From: JAEMQF01 sp963850525
GTDB taxonomy: Bacteria; Pseudomonadota; Gammaproteobacteria; Burkholderiales; Burkholderiaceae_C
DNA length: 64,000 nt
Reading direction: 5' to 3'
NCBI GenBank assembly: GCA_963850525.1
Contig: CAWKLQ010000009.1
Location: 23,107-87,106, forward strand
The stretch's first letter is position 1. Each line of letters opens with the position of its first letter. Below are positions 8,062 through 17,855 of this stretch, one piece after another. Below the pieces are notes generated by a model that had not been told where the DNA came from, searched no databases, and worked only from the letters and a program-made list of their open reading frames with translations. The translations under genes were made by a program, and so were the position numbers.

Positions 8062-8640
8062 TCAACGCTCCAGGACCTGCTCGATGCGCCGATCTGGAAC
8101 GAACCAGATCAGCGCCACGGCAATCAGCAGGCCGCCGGCGATCCACGAGTAGCCCGACAACGCGAGCGGAATCGCCGCGACGTAGGCCGCCAGCGACGCC
8201 TTGCCCTTCACGTCGCCACCCACCGCCTTGGCGAGCACCGACTCCTCGCCGTGCAACGCGATGATCTGCCCCTGCAAGATGACGTACGCGACGGCACACA
8301 TCAGCAGATCGAAGGCGTAGACGGCAACCGGCAGCGCCGCAAAGTGGTTCTCGCCCATCCAGCCGGTCGTGAACGGCATCATCGACAGCCAGAACAGCAG
8401 ATGCATGTTCGCCCACAGCACACCGGCGCTGACGCGCTTCACGGCGTGCAGCATGTGGTGGTGGTTGTTCCAGTAGATCCCGACGTTGACGAAGCTCAGC
8501 ACATAGCTGAGGAACACCGGCCCGAGCTTGGCCAGGTCAGCCCAGCTGTCGCCGTGCGGCACCTTCATCTCGAGCACCATGATCGTAATGATGATGGCGA
8601 TGACGCCGTCGCTGAAGGCTTCAAGTCGGTTCTTGCCCAT
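8062..8640 (-). CDS. TMEM175-family membrane protein (putative potassium channel)
   Basis: A 192-residue inner-membrane protein. The first helix holds RLEAFSDGVIAIIITIMVLE, matching the R-x3-FSD signature that lines the pore of TMEM175 channels (formerly DUF1211). About five further hydrophobic helices follow, including FLSYVLSFVNVGIYWNNHHHML and LLFWLSMMPFTTGWMGE. Bacterial TMEM175 proteins have a single six-helix unit and assemble as tetramers, and this length fits that. It appears monocistronic. Potassium conduction is the known family activity and was not deduced from residues alone. Confidence 0.85.
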   Translation of the reverse strand: MGKNRLEAFSDGVIAIIITIMVLEMKVPHGDSWADLAKLGPVFLSYVLSFVNVGIYWNNHHHMLHAVKRVSAGVLWANMHLLFWLSMMPFTTGWMGENHFAALPVAVYAFDLLMCAVAYVILQGQIIALHGEESVLAKAVGGDVKGKASLAAYVAAIPLALSGYSWIAGGLLIAVALIWFVPDRRIEQVLER

Positions 8641-8701
8641 CGATGTTTCTTTAGGTTGCCCGTGCTAGTTTGCCACGCTCGAACAGGCGGGCACGTGGCG
8701 G

Positions 8702-9289
8702 CTACGTCTGCGAGGCGCCGCTGCGGGGCGCGGCCAACACCGCGCTGAACACGCGTGCGGTCTTCAAGTTGCATGCCATGCCGTGCGCCAGGTGCACGTT
8801 CATCGCAAACCCGTCGAAGGCCATCAGCACCACGCCGGCGATGAGCTCGCTGTGCTGCGCGTCCAGGGCCAGGCAATCGGCGATCCAGCCGGCCACACGC
8901 CCCTGGAACATCTCGCGCAGGTGCGGGCTGTAGTCGCCGTTGCCGCTGCTCGTCGACACGGCCTGCATCACGTTGTTGGCGAAGCCATTCGTTTCGCGCG
9001 GCAAGTCGCGCCACACCGCGAGCAGCAGGCGCTGCAAGCGCAGCTGCGGGTCCTTGATGCGGCGCAGCGCGCGCTCCAGCTTGTCCAGGCGCTCGCGCAG
9101 CCAGGGCTCGTAGAGCGTGAACAGAATGTCAATCTTCGAGTGGAAGTAGACGTAGACGTTGGCGGTGGATATTCCTGCCGCGCTGGCGATCGCCGGGATG
9201 CTCGTATTGCTGTAGCCCTGCGCGCTGAACAGGCCGAAAGCCGCCTCCAGGATGGCCTCGCGAACGCCTTGCTTCTTCTGTTGGGACAT
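8702..9289 (-). CDS. TetR-family transcriptional regulator
   Basis: A 195-residue repressor-type protein. The N-terminal helix-turn-helix is clear: ILEAAFGLFSAQGYSNTSIPAIASAAGISTANVYVYFHSK. The C-terminal ligand domain is undiagnostic. It is divergent from the NicX-like operon starting at 9432, with a 142-base shared region. It is therefore the likely regulator of that operon and of itself, presumably induced by the pathway substrate or an intermediate (inference from position). Confidence 0.88.
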   Translation of the reverse strand: MSQQKKQGVREAILEAAFGLFSAQGYSNTSIPAIASAAGISTANVYVYFHSKIDILFTLYEPWLRERLDKLERALRRIKDPQLRLQRLLLAVWRDLPRETNGFANNVMQAVSTSSGNGDYSPHLREMFQGRVAGWIADCLALDAQHSELIAGVVLMAFDGFAMNVHLAHGMACNLKTARVFSAVLAAPRSGASQT

Positions 9290-9349
9290 GACGCGGTGCC
9301 AGTGGAGGTGCGGGCCGGACCGGGTTTCAAAACTGAATGGTATTCGCTA

Positions 9350-9378
9350 TTGACAGGCGCCAGCACGGTCCGTAGAGT
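9350..9378 (+). promoter_or_regulatory. Sigma-70 promoter of the NicX-like/molybdenum hydroxylase operon
   Basis: A perfect -35 TTGACA (9350-9355) and a -10-like TAGAGT (9373-9378) are separated by 17 bases, about 50 bases before the ATG at 9432. A GAAT-ggt-ATTC inverted repeat (9335-9345) lies immediately upstream, in the region shared with the divergent TetR gene, and is a possible operator. Confidence 0.6.
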
Positions 9379-9431
9379 CGATTGCACCCCCAGCGGCAGG
9401 GGTTCGATTTCCCCATCTGACGAGGCCGGCC

Positions 9432-10508
9432 ATGCACTCCGCCATCCGCACCCAAGAGCTCAACCCGGCCAAGCTGGTGCTGCTGTTTCGCAAGCAGTTC
9501 GAACTGTGCCGCGTCGCGCCCGGGCAAACGGTTGCCATCGTGAGCGACCTGGGCACGCGCCGGGAGTACGTTCAGGCAGCGTTCGCCGCCGCCGACGCGA
9601 TGGGCTTTGACATCTACGAGATGTGCGTCAACGCGATTCCCGGCTGGACGAGCGTGGGTGTGGCGACGATCGGCCAGTGCAAAGGCACGCTCGAGGCGCT
9701 GAGCGTGGCCGACATGGTGCTGATCTTCCACGTGCCGCTGTTTTCCAAGTGGCTCAAGGAGGTCATGAACAAGGGCGTGCGCGTGCAGATGGTCATCGAC
9801 GCGCCGGACGATCTGTACAACTTGCAGTCGCCGCCGGGCCTCAAGGAAGCGGTGCTGCATGCGCAAGCGCTTTACGGGAAGACCCAGCAGGTCCGGGTCA
9901 CGAGCAAGGCAGGTACCGACTTGACGTATCGCTGCGGCGAGTACCCAGTGATGAGCCAATGGGGCATCGCCGACGAACCTGGCCACTTCGACCACTGGGG
10001 CGTGGGCCTGCTGCACACCTTCCCGAACGAGGGCAGCGCTGAAGGCAAGGTCGTGATTGCGCCAGGCGACATCGTGATCCTGCCGTATTGCCGCTACGTG
10101 ACGGATGCGATCCACCTCGAGATCGGCGAAGGGCACATCACGCGCATCGAAGGCGGTGTTGACGCTGCGCTGATGCGCGAGTGGCTCGCCGAGGGCCAGG
10201 TGAGCGAGCAAGATCGCGACCCCTATGCCGTGTCGCACCTGGGCTGGGGCCTGAACCCGCAATGCCGCTGGGATTCTCTGGCGCTTTACGGCGACGCGCC
10301 GGAGCGCAGCCGAGCCGCGGCGCGCAGTTTCCCAGGGAATTTTCTGTTCTCCACCGGGCCGAACACACAAGGCGGCGGCAAACGCACGACGCGCGGCCAC
10401 TACGACGTGCCGATGCGCGGCTGCACGATCGCGCTGGACGGCAACGTGATCGTCAAGGACGGCCGCCTCGTCGATCCGAAGATGATCGTTCCGCGCGTGC
10501 CGCGATAA
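9432..10508 (+). CDS. NicX-like 2,5-dihydroxypyridine 5,6-dioxygenase family protein (M29-like fold)
   Basis: A 358-residue protein of the family combining M29-type aminopeptidase relatives and the iron-dependent ring-opening dioxygenase NicX. NicX of Pseudomonas putida binds Fe(II) through His265, His318 and Asp320. Here His269 (AVSHLGWGLN) and the His323-x-Asp325 pair (RGHYDVPM) fall at nearly the same positions and spacing. It is the first gene after a good promoter and precedes a molybdenum hydroxylase and a formamidase-like hydrolase. A role in opening a hydroxylated N-heteroaromatic ring is therefore likely. The exact substrate is not known and need not be 2,5-dihydroxypyridine. Confidence 0.75.
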   Translation: MHSAIRTQELNPAKLVLLFRKQFELCRVAPGQTVAIVSDLGTRREYVQAAFAAADAMGFDIYEMCVNAIPGWTSVGVATIGQCKGTLEALSVADMVLIFHVPLFSKWLKEVMNKGVRVQMVIDAPDDLYNLQSPPGLKEAVLHAQALYGKTQQVRVTSKAGTDLTYRCGEYPVMSQWGIADEPGHFDHWGVGLLHTFPNEGSAEGKVVIAPGDIVILPYCRYVTDAIHLEIGEGHITRIEGGVDAALMREWLAEGQVSEQDRDPYAVSHLGWGLNPQCRWDSLALYGDAPERSRAAARSFPGNFLFSTGPNTQGGGKRTTRGHYDVPMRGCTIALDGNVIVKDGRLVDPKMIVPRVPR

Positions 10509-10532
10509 CTCAACACCCGACCGGACAGGGCC

Positions 10533-11120
10533 ATGCTGATCGACGGTGAATTTGCCGTGAGCGCCGCGCCCGAGGTGCTGATGCAGCACCTGTTCGATGC
10601 GCGCCTGATGGCGTCGTGCCTGCCCGGTTGCGAGCACCTCGAGCTGCTCGACGCCGATCGCTACCGTGCCGTGATCCTGATCGCGATTGCCGGCATTGAC
10701 GCGCGCTTCGACATGCAGGTGCACATCACGCAGCGCGACGCGAACAACATCCACGCCACGATCCGCGGAGAAGAGGGCGGCCGTGCGAGCACCTTGCAGG
10801 CCGACAGCCGGATCACGCTCGCGGCTGCGGCGCAGGGCACCTTGGTCAGCTACCGTGCCGACGTGTCGATCACCGGGCGCTTGGGCCGCTTTGCGCTGGG
10901 CATGATGAAGAAGAAAGCACAAGCCCTGGGGGCAGAGTTTGCGACGAATCTTCAGCAGAAGCTGCAGGCGCTGAGCGCGCCCATGCCTTGCGAGGCGGGT
11001 GCCACGCCGGCCGATACGGCACCGCCGAACGCAGCGTCGGGTTTGCGATCAACCTGGTGGCAAGCGTTGCTGCTGTGGTGGCGCGGTGTTCGCGGCGCGG
11101 CGCACAAGGTGGAGGGCTGA
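10533..11120 (+). CDS. CoxG-like SRPBCC-domain protein
   Basis: A 195-residue protein of the carbon monoxide dehydrogenase subunit G family. Residues 1-145 form a START/SRPBCC-like domain (MLIDGEFAVSAAPEVLMQHL, then MASCLPGCEHLE, the family hallmark, and ITGRLGRFALGMMKKKA). The tail from about 165 is Trp-rich and amphipathic (STWWQALLLWWRGVRG) and could tether it to the membrane, as reported for CoxG. Such proteins accompany molybdenum hydroxylases and help recruit or mature them. It precedes the FAD subunit by one base. Confidence 0.8.
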   Translation: MLIDGEFAVSAAPEVLMQHLFDARLMASCLPGCEHLELLDADRYRAVILIAIAGIDARFDMQVHITQRDANNIHATIRGEEGGRASTLQADSRITLAAAAQGTLVSYRADVSITGRLGRFALGMMKKKAQALGAEFATNLQQKLQALSAPMPCEAGATPADTAPPNAASGLRSTWWQALLLWWRGVRGAAHKVEG

Positions 11121-11121
11121 C

Positions 11122-11972
11122 GTGGCCGCGTTGCAAGGTTTGTATCGACCGCGCAGCGTCGCCGAAGCAACGGGTCTGCTCGCCCAGGACCCCAGCGCCA
11201 AGCTGCTGGCAGGCGGCGCCACGCTGGTGGCGATGCTCAACGCTGGCGTGCTCGAGCCGCAGGCCTTGATCAGTCTGTCGGGAATCGGCGAAATCAGCGG
11301 GGTCGGCGCGCTGCCCGATGGCCGCATTCGCATCGGCGCGTTCACCCGGCACCGGGAGACTGCGGCGTGCGAGCTGCTTTTCGGCGGCGCCAACGCGGTG
11401 CGCAGCGCGGCCTCGCAGATCGCCAACGCAACCGTGCGCAACATGGGCACGATCGGCGGCTCGATCGCGTTTGCCGACCCCGGGTTGGACTACCCCGCGG
11501 CCCTCGTCGCTGCCCGCGCGCAAATCGAATTGGCAACGGTCGCTGGGCGCCGCGTCGTGCCGGCGAACGAGTTTTTTGTCGACTGGTACCTGACGGCGCT
11601 GGCGCCGGGCGAACTCGTCGTGGCCGTGCTGCTGCCTGCGCCGCAGCCGGGCGCGGCCGGGGTCTACATCAAGCACGCCCGCGTTGCAGGCGACTACGCC
11701 ACCGCGTCGGTGGCGGCCTGCCTGGGCAGCGACGGCGCGATGCGCGTCGCGGTGGGTGCGTGCGGGCCCAAGCCGCTTGCGCTCGACGAAGCCGACGCCC
11801 TGTTGTCGAAAGATCGCAGCAGCCCAGCACTGGCACGCGCCGGGGCGATGCTGGACGCCATCGCCGACCCGCTCGACGACGTGCGCGGCTCGGCGCAGTA
11901 CCGCAGGCAGCTCATCCCGCGGCTGCTTTCGCGCGCGGTCCGCGCCGTCGAGGCTGCACAGCGGGGAGCGCC

Positions 11973-11976
<4 letters not shown>
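11122..11976 (+). CDS. Molybdenum hydroxylase FAD-binding (medium) subunit, CoxM-like
   Basis: A 284-residue FAD_binding_5/CO_deh_flav_C protein carrying electrons from the iron-sulfur subunit to an acceptor. The FAD signature AGGATLVAMLN near residue 30 and the second motif ATVRNMGTIGGSIAFADP near 105 are typical. The GTG at 11122 comes one base after the CoxG stop. The end overlaps the next gene (ATGA), so stoichiometric expression of the three hydroxylase subunits is likely. Confidence 0.88.
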
Positions 11977-12457
<481 letters not shown>

Positions 12458-12461
<4 letters not shown>

Positions 12462-14806
12462 GCGCCACGCTGAACGACGTGGGCGCCGTCGGCGCGTCGA
12501 TCGCCCAGGTCGAAGGTGCCGACAAACTCACCGGCCGCGCCCAGTACATCGCCGACCTGCATCGCCCGGGAATGCTGCACGGCGCGATCCTGCAAAGCCC
12601 GCACGCCCACGCGCGGATTCGTGGCTACGACCTGAGCAAGGCGCTCGCGCTGCCGGGTGTGCGCGCCATCGTCACCGGCGACGACCTGGATGCGAAACAC
12701 CGCATGGGCGCCTTCATCAAGGACGAGCCCGCGCTCGCCAAGGGCAAGGTGCGCTACGTCGGTGAAATCGTCGCCGCGGTGGCCGCCGACACGGAAGCGA
12801 CGGCGCGGCGCGCGGCGCGCCTCATCGAAGTCGATTACGAAGAGCTGCCCGCCACGCTCGACCCGGCCTCCGCGCTGGCGGCCGGTGCGGCGCTCGTGCA
12901 CGAAGAATCCGCCAAGTACGTCAAGGTGTTCGACGCCGGCACCTCGGGCAACCTGTGTTCGCGAACGAGCCTGCGCGAGGGCGAGGTCGAATCCGCCTGG
13001 AGCCGTTGCGACGTGATCGTCGAGGGCACGTTCCAGACGCAGGCGCAGGCGCATCTGGCGATCGAGCCGTGCGGCGCGCTCGCCGAAGTCGACTCCAGCG
13101 GGCGGGTCACGCTCTGGTCGGCGAACCAGTCGGTGTTCCGCGTCCAGGCCAACGTCTGCGAATCGCTCGGCCTGCCGATGACGAAGTTGCGCTGTCTCAC
13201 GCCGCACATCGGCGCGGGTTTCGGCAACAAGATGGAAGCGCATGTCCAGCCCGCGCTCGTGAAGCTCGCGCTGAAGGCGGGGCGCAGCGTCAAGCTGATC
13301 CTGAGCCGCGAAGAAGACTTCGAGACGGTGCGCGCGCGCCACCCCGTCACGATCCGCATGAAGACCGGTGCGCGCCGCGACGGCACGCTGATTGCGCGCG
13401 AAACCGAACTTCTGCTCGACGGTGGCGCGTATGGCGACGACAGCCCCGGCGTGCTCGGCTACGCCCTGCTGATGAGCAACGGGCCGTACAACATCCCCCA
13501 CGCGCACGCGCACGGCCAGGTGGCGTACACGAACAAATTGCGCTTCGGCGCGTTTCGCGGCTTCGGCGTGCCGCAGGTGACGTTTGCTTCCGAGCAGCAG
13601 CTCGACGAGCTTGCTCGGCAACTGGCGGTGGATCCCATCGAGCTGCGCCGGCGCAACATGAAACGCGACGGCGACGTCTGGTTCGGCGGCCAGGCGATCC
13701 ACTCGAACGGCCTGGCGCAGTGCCTGGACGTCGTCGAACGCGAATCGAACTGGAAGCCTGAGCGCGCAACCGCCGCCACGCCAGGTCCGGCAGGCGCGGC
13801 GGAGATTCGCCGCGGCCGCGGAGTCGCAGCGGCGGCGCACATCGGCGGCTTGCTCGCCTCGGGCGCCATCGTGCGCCTGCTGGAGGACGGCAGCGTGCTG
13901 CTCAACACAGGTGCGGTCGACATCGGTCAGGGCAGCAACACCGTGCTCACGCAAATCTGCGCGCAGGCGCTGAAGGTGCCCGTCGAGCGCATTGCCATCG
14001 CCAGCCCCGACACCGACGGCTCGCCCTACAACTGGGGCACCACAGCGAGCCGCGTCACCTACATGGCGGGGCGCAGCGTCGTCGCGGCGGCTGCCGAAAT
14101 CGAGAAGAAGCTGAAAGCACACGCCGGCGAAATGCTCGAGTGTTCGGTCGACGATCTCGAACTGCGCCCTGGAGGAATCGTCGCTGTGAAAGGCGTGGAC
14201 AAACTCAGTGTCAGCTTTGCCGACATCTCGGGCCGCGCGCACTGGGCGGCGGGCGGGCCGCTCATCGGCTCGCACAGTTGGGTCTTCGATCAGGCGACGA
14301 TCGACCCGAAGCGCGCCGTGGCGCTCGGCCTGCCGTTCGGCAAGATCGGCATCTTCAGCTTCAACGCGCTGATCGTCGACGTCGATGTGGACACACTCAC
14401 CGGCAAGGTGCGCGTGATCAACGCCTGGTCGGCGTGCGACGTAGGTCGCGCCATCAACCCGACGATGGTGAAGGGCCAGATCGAAGGCGCATTCGTGCAA
14501 GGCCTGGGCTTTGCGCTCGCCGAAGAAATGGTCTGGGACGGCGCGCGCCTGGCCAACCCGAGCCTGATGGACTACAAGATTCCCGGCTTCGCCGAACTGC
14601 CCGATGTTTTGCGGGCCTGCATCGTCGAGGCGAGCGACCCGACGGGCCCGTTCGGCGCGAAGAGCGTCGGCGAAGTCGGCATCAACGCAGTCGCCGCCGC
14701 GATTGCGAATGCGATTGCCGATGCCGTGGGCGTGCGCTTGCGCGAGTTGCCGATGACCGGTGAGCGCGTGCTGAGCGCCTTCCTCGCTGCGGAGCCGGCG
14801 CAGTGA
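12458..14806 (+). CDS. Molybdenum hydroxylase catalytic (large) subunit, xanthine dehydrogenase family
   Basis: A 782-residue Mo-cofactor subunit that would hydroxylate an electron-poor carbon, typically next to a ring nitrogen, using water. Seen are the molybdopterin-binding IGAGFGNKME (251-260), GAFRGFGVPQ (about 364-373), DIGQGSNT, and the C-terminal GAKSVGE with the presumed catalytic Glu739. The AYxCSFR copper-molybdenum loop of true CO dehydrogenases is absent. Together with the neighbouring dioxygenase, this favours a heteroaromatic hydroxylase. The GTG start overlaps the CoxS stop. No XdhC/CoxF-type maturation gene is present here. Confidence 0.88.
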
Positions 14807-15672
14807 AGATCGAAGACTATCCCGCGCAAGAGCCGCCTTCGGCGCTGGGCGCCACTTACCAGCAGCGTGTGCTCGCGCTCGGGCAGGGCATCGAGGGCGA
14901 AGACATCGCCTACGGCGCCGACCCGTACCAGTCACTCAGCGTGTTCCGCGCCGCGAAGCCGAGCGGCGACGTGCTCGTGTTCTTCCACGGCGGCGGCTGG
15001 ACCAACGGCTACAAGGAGTGGCTGTTCTTCATGGCGCCGGCGCTCAACGCGCAAGGCGTGACCTTCGTCAGCGCCGGCTATCGGCTCGCGCCCCAGCATG
15101 TGTTTCCGGTGGGCCTGGACGACTGCGCCGACGCGCTCGCATGGGTCGCGCGCCACATCGACGCGTATGGCGGCAGCCCTCAGCGCATCTTCGTCGGCGG
15201 GCATTCTGCGGGCGGGCACTATGCCGCCTTGCTCGCGGTGAGCGCGCCGTGGCGGGCGCAGCGCGCGCTGCGCGCAAACGTGTTGCGCGGCTGCTTGCCG
15301 GTGTCGGGCGTGTATCGCTTCGGCGCTGGCAGTGGCTTGACCGTGCGCCCGCGTTTCCTCGGTCCGGTTCTCGACGGTCGCGCCGAGCTGGCGGCTTCGC
15401 CACTGCTTCAGATCGATCGCAGTGTGTGTGCGCCGTTCCTGCTCGCGCACGGCAGCCGCGACTTCCCGCACCTCATCGAGCAGGCCGGCCAAATGGCGCA
15501 AGCGCTGCGCGAGGCAGGCGTGCCTGTGCAAACCCAGCTCCTCGACAACTGCGACCACTTCGACGCCAGTGTGGCCTGCGCCGACCCCGGGAAACCCTGG
15601 GTCGCGCGCGCCACGGCATGGATGCGACAGTTGGGCACAGCGCCTCAGGAAACACTCACTATCCCCCATTGA
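14803..15672 (+). CDS. Alpha/beta hydrolase, arylformamidase (kynurenine formamidase)-like
   Basis: A 289-residue hydrolase of the hormone-sensitive-lipase/kynurenine formamidase type. The oxyanion motif HGGGW is at 62-66, the nucleophile Ser135 lies in VGGHSAGGHYAALL, and a late NCDHFDA probably supplies the catalytic histidine. The GTG start overlaps the hydroxylase stop. Ring opening by NicX-type enzymes yields an N-formyl amide, which NicD-type hydrolases deformylate; an arylformamidase-like enzyme at this place fits such a step. An esterase on another intermediate is possible. Confidence 0.75.
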   Translation: MKIEDYPAQEPPSALGATYQQRVLALGQGIEGEDIAYGADPYQSLSVFRAAKPSGDVLVFFHGGGWTNGYKEWLFFMAPALNAQGVTFVSAGYRLAPQHVFPVGLDDCADALAWVARHIDAYGGSPQRIFVGGHSAGGHYAALLAVSAPWRAQRALRANVLRGCLPVSGVYRFGAGSGLTVRPRFLGPVLDGRAELAASPLLQIDRSVCAPFLLAHGSRDFPHLIEQAGQMAQALREAGVPVQTQLLDNCDHFDASVACADPGKPWVARATAWMRQLGTAPQETLTIPH

Positions 15673-15689
15673 CACCAAGGAGACATGGA

Positions 15690-16889
15690 ATGAATTCATC
15701 AAGAACCCGCCGCCGCGTTGTGCTGGGCAGCATCAGCGCCGGCCTGATCGCGCTCGCGGCATCCACCGCGAGGGCACAGGCCGACAAACCGCTGCGCCTG
15801 GGTTTTTCCATCGCGCGCACCGGCATGCTCGCCGCAGCGACGCCGTCGCAACTGAACACGTATGAGCTCTGGCGCGAGCAGGTGAACGCGCGCGGCGGCA
15901 TGAACGTGGGCGGAACGAAGCGCAAGGTCGAGTTCGTGATCTTCGACGACCAGTCCAAGCCCGATCAAGCAGTGCGCATCTACGAAAAGCTGATCACCGA
16001 CGACAAGGTCGACCTGCTGCTCGCTCCCTGGGGCACGCCCTTCCACCTGTCGATCGCGCCGGTGCTGGAGAAATTCAAGTTCCCGATGGTCGGCAACACC
16101 GCCGCGTCGGTCGCGCTGCGCACCGTCAAGCCGGGCTACATCTGGTTCCCGACATCGGCGATTCCGGACCGGATCGGCGTTGAACTCACGGCGATGCTGA
16201 AGGCGCAAAACGTCAAGTCGGTCGCCGTCATCGCGAACGTCTTGCCGTTCACCAAGGAGATCAAGAACTTCCTCGAGCCCGAGCTGAAGAAGGCCGGCAT
16301 CGAGATCAAGTTGTCGAGCGAGTACCCGCCCGACATCAAGGACATGACGGCGGTGCTGACGCAGGCCAAGGCCGCGAATGTCGACGCGGTGCTCGCGCTC
16401 GCGTATCCGGGCGATTCGGTGCTGTACGCCAAGCAGGCGAAGGAGCTCGGTGTCAACTCGCCCTTCCAGTTTGTCGCGATCGGCCCGAGCGACGCGTTTT
16501 TCCCCAAAGCCGTGGGCGCGCAGTCGGCCGACGGCGTGGTGACGATCGCGCACTGGTCGCCGCGCGCCGACTGGAAAGGCTCGCAGGCCTTCTACGACGC
16601 CTACGTCAAGAAATTCGGCGAAGACCCTGACTACCTGAACTCGGCGCTCGCCTGGATGTCGCTGGAGATCCTCGAGGCCGCGGTGGCGAAGAACGGCCTG
16701 GACAAGGAGAAGATTCGCGCCATGATCAGCAAAGAGACGTTCGACACGATCAACGGCAAGGTCAAGTTCGACGGTGTGCAGAACTCGATCACGCCCACCG
16801 CCTTCGTGCAGTACCAGAAGGGCAAGCTGCAAATCGTCTGGCCGGCGAGCATCGCTACGGGCAAGTACGAGGCGAAAAAGGGCTGGTGA
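15690..16889 (+). CDS. Periplasmic amino acid/aromatic-type substrate-binding protein of Liv ABC importer
   Basis: A 399-residue Peripla_BP_6 receptor. A Tat-like signal (SRTRRRVVLGSISAGLIALAAST, cut near ARA-QA) precedes LRLGFSIARTGMLAAATPS, the usual start of this fold. The ATG at 15690 has AAGGAGA upstream. The family binds branched-chain amino acids but also aromatic acids and amides. Being in one operon with ring-degrading enzymes, it most likely captures their substrate. Confidence 0.85.
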   Translation: MNSSRTRRRVVLGSISAGLIALAASTARAQADKPLRLGFSIARTGMLAAATPSQLNTYELWREQVNARGGMNVGGTKRKVEFVIFDDQSKPDQAVRIYEKLITDDKVDLLLAPWGTPFHLSIAPVLEKFKFPMVGNTAASVALRTVKPGYIWFPTSAIPDRIGVELTAMLKAQNVKSVAVIANVLPFTKEIKNFLEPELKKAGIEIKLSSEYPPDIKDMTAVLTQAKAANVDAVLALAYPGDSVLYAKQAKELGVNSPFQFVAIGPSDAFFPKAVGAQSADGVVTIAHWSPRADWKGSQAFYDAYVKKFGEDPDYLNSALAWMSLEILEAAVAKNGLDKEKIRAMISKETFDTINGKVKFDGVQNSITPTAFVQYQKGKLQIVWPASIATGKYEAKKGW

Positions 16890-16949
16890 TCCGCGACCGC
16901 AATCGCGCGGCGCAGGCCCGCCGCGCGTCGGCATGACGAGGTTCGCGCC

Positions 16950-17855
16950 GTGCCCCTGATCGACACGCTGCTGTCCGGGCAGCTGCTGTTTGCTGCGCTC
17001 GTGACGGGCTCGCTGTACGCGCTCGTCGCGCTCGGCCTGAACCTCGTGTACGGCACGATGCGCATGCTCAACGTCGCGCATGGCGACTTGGTCATGCTCG
17101 GTGCTTACGCTGCGTTCTGGGCGGTCACGCTGCTCGGCGTCTCGCCGCTCGTGGCCGCGCCGCTGGTCGCGCTGTGCGGTGCGGGTCTGGGCGTGCTGCT
17201 TTACCGCGGCGTGGTCCGGCGCTTGCTCGATGCCGGCACACCGGCGGGCGCCGCGCGCATGGAGGGCAACTCGCTGCTGCTGTTTTTCGGCTTGTCGATC
17301 GTCGTGCAGAACGTCGCCGCGCTCGCCTTCACGCCGAACAACCGCGCCTACAACGCGCTGGGCGAGGTGCTGCGCTTCGGCAATGTGGCGATGACGGCGA
17401 ACCGCCTCGCGGCCTTGCTCATCGCCGGCGGCTGCTGCGTGGGTGTGGCGATCTACCTGAGGCGCAGCGTCGCCGGGCTGGCGATGCGCGCCGTGATCGA
17501 ACGCCGCGAGGCGGCGCTGATCGTCGGCGTGGATGTGGACCGCGTGCAGTGGCTCGCCTTCGCGCTCGGCTTCGGCAGCGCGGCGCTGGCCGGGGTGCTG
17601 ATGTCGATGCTCGAACAGTTCTCGCCGTTCTCCGGGTTTCCGTTCACGATCGCCGGCTTCATCGTCATCATTCTCGGCGGCTTGGGCAACGTGAGCGCCG
17701 GCCTGGCTGCGGCGCTGCTGCTGGGGGCGATCGAGACCTACGGCGTCGCGCTCACCTCCGCGAATCTGCGTTCGGTGTTGCTGTACGGCTGTTTCGTCGG
17801 CGCGCTGTTGCTGTTCCCGAACGGCGTGTTCCCGCGACGCGGCGCATCGAAGTAG
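16950..17855 (+). CDS. livH: Liv-type ABC importer permease 1
   Basis: A 301-residue inner-membrane permease with about eight hydrophobic helices and the family motifs GSLYALVALGLNLVYGTMRMLNVAHGDLVMLGAYAAF and FIVIILGGLGNVSAGLAAALLLG. The start is GTG. It pairs with the permease at 18676, but the two are separated by an 820-base repeat island. In the second Liv set in this window the homologous genes are only 26 bases apart. Confidence 0.9.
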   Translation: MPLIDTLLSGQLLFAALVTGSLYALVALGLNLVYGTMRMLNVAHGDLVMLGAYAAFWAVTLLGVSPLVAAPLVALCGAGLGVLLYRGVVRRLLDAGTPAGAARMEGNSLLLFFGLSIVVQNVAALAFTPNNRAYNALGEVLRFGNVAMTANRLAALLIAGGCCVGVAIYLRRSVAGLAMRAVIERREAALIVGVDVDRVQWLAFALGFGSAALAGVLMSMLEQFSPFSGFPFTIAGFIVIILGGLGNVSAGLAAALLLGAIETYGVALTSANLRSVLLYGCFVGALLLFPNGVFPRRGASK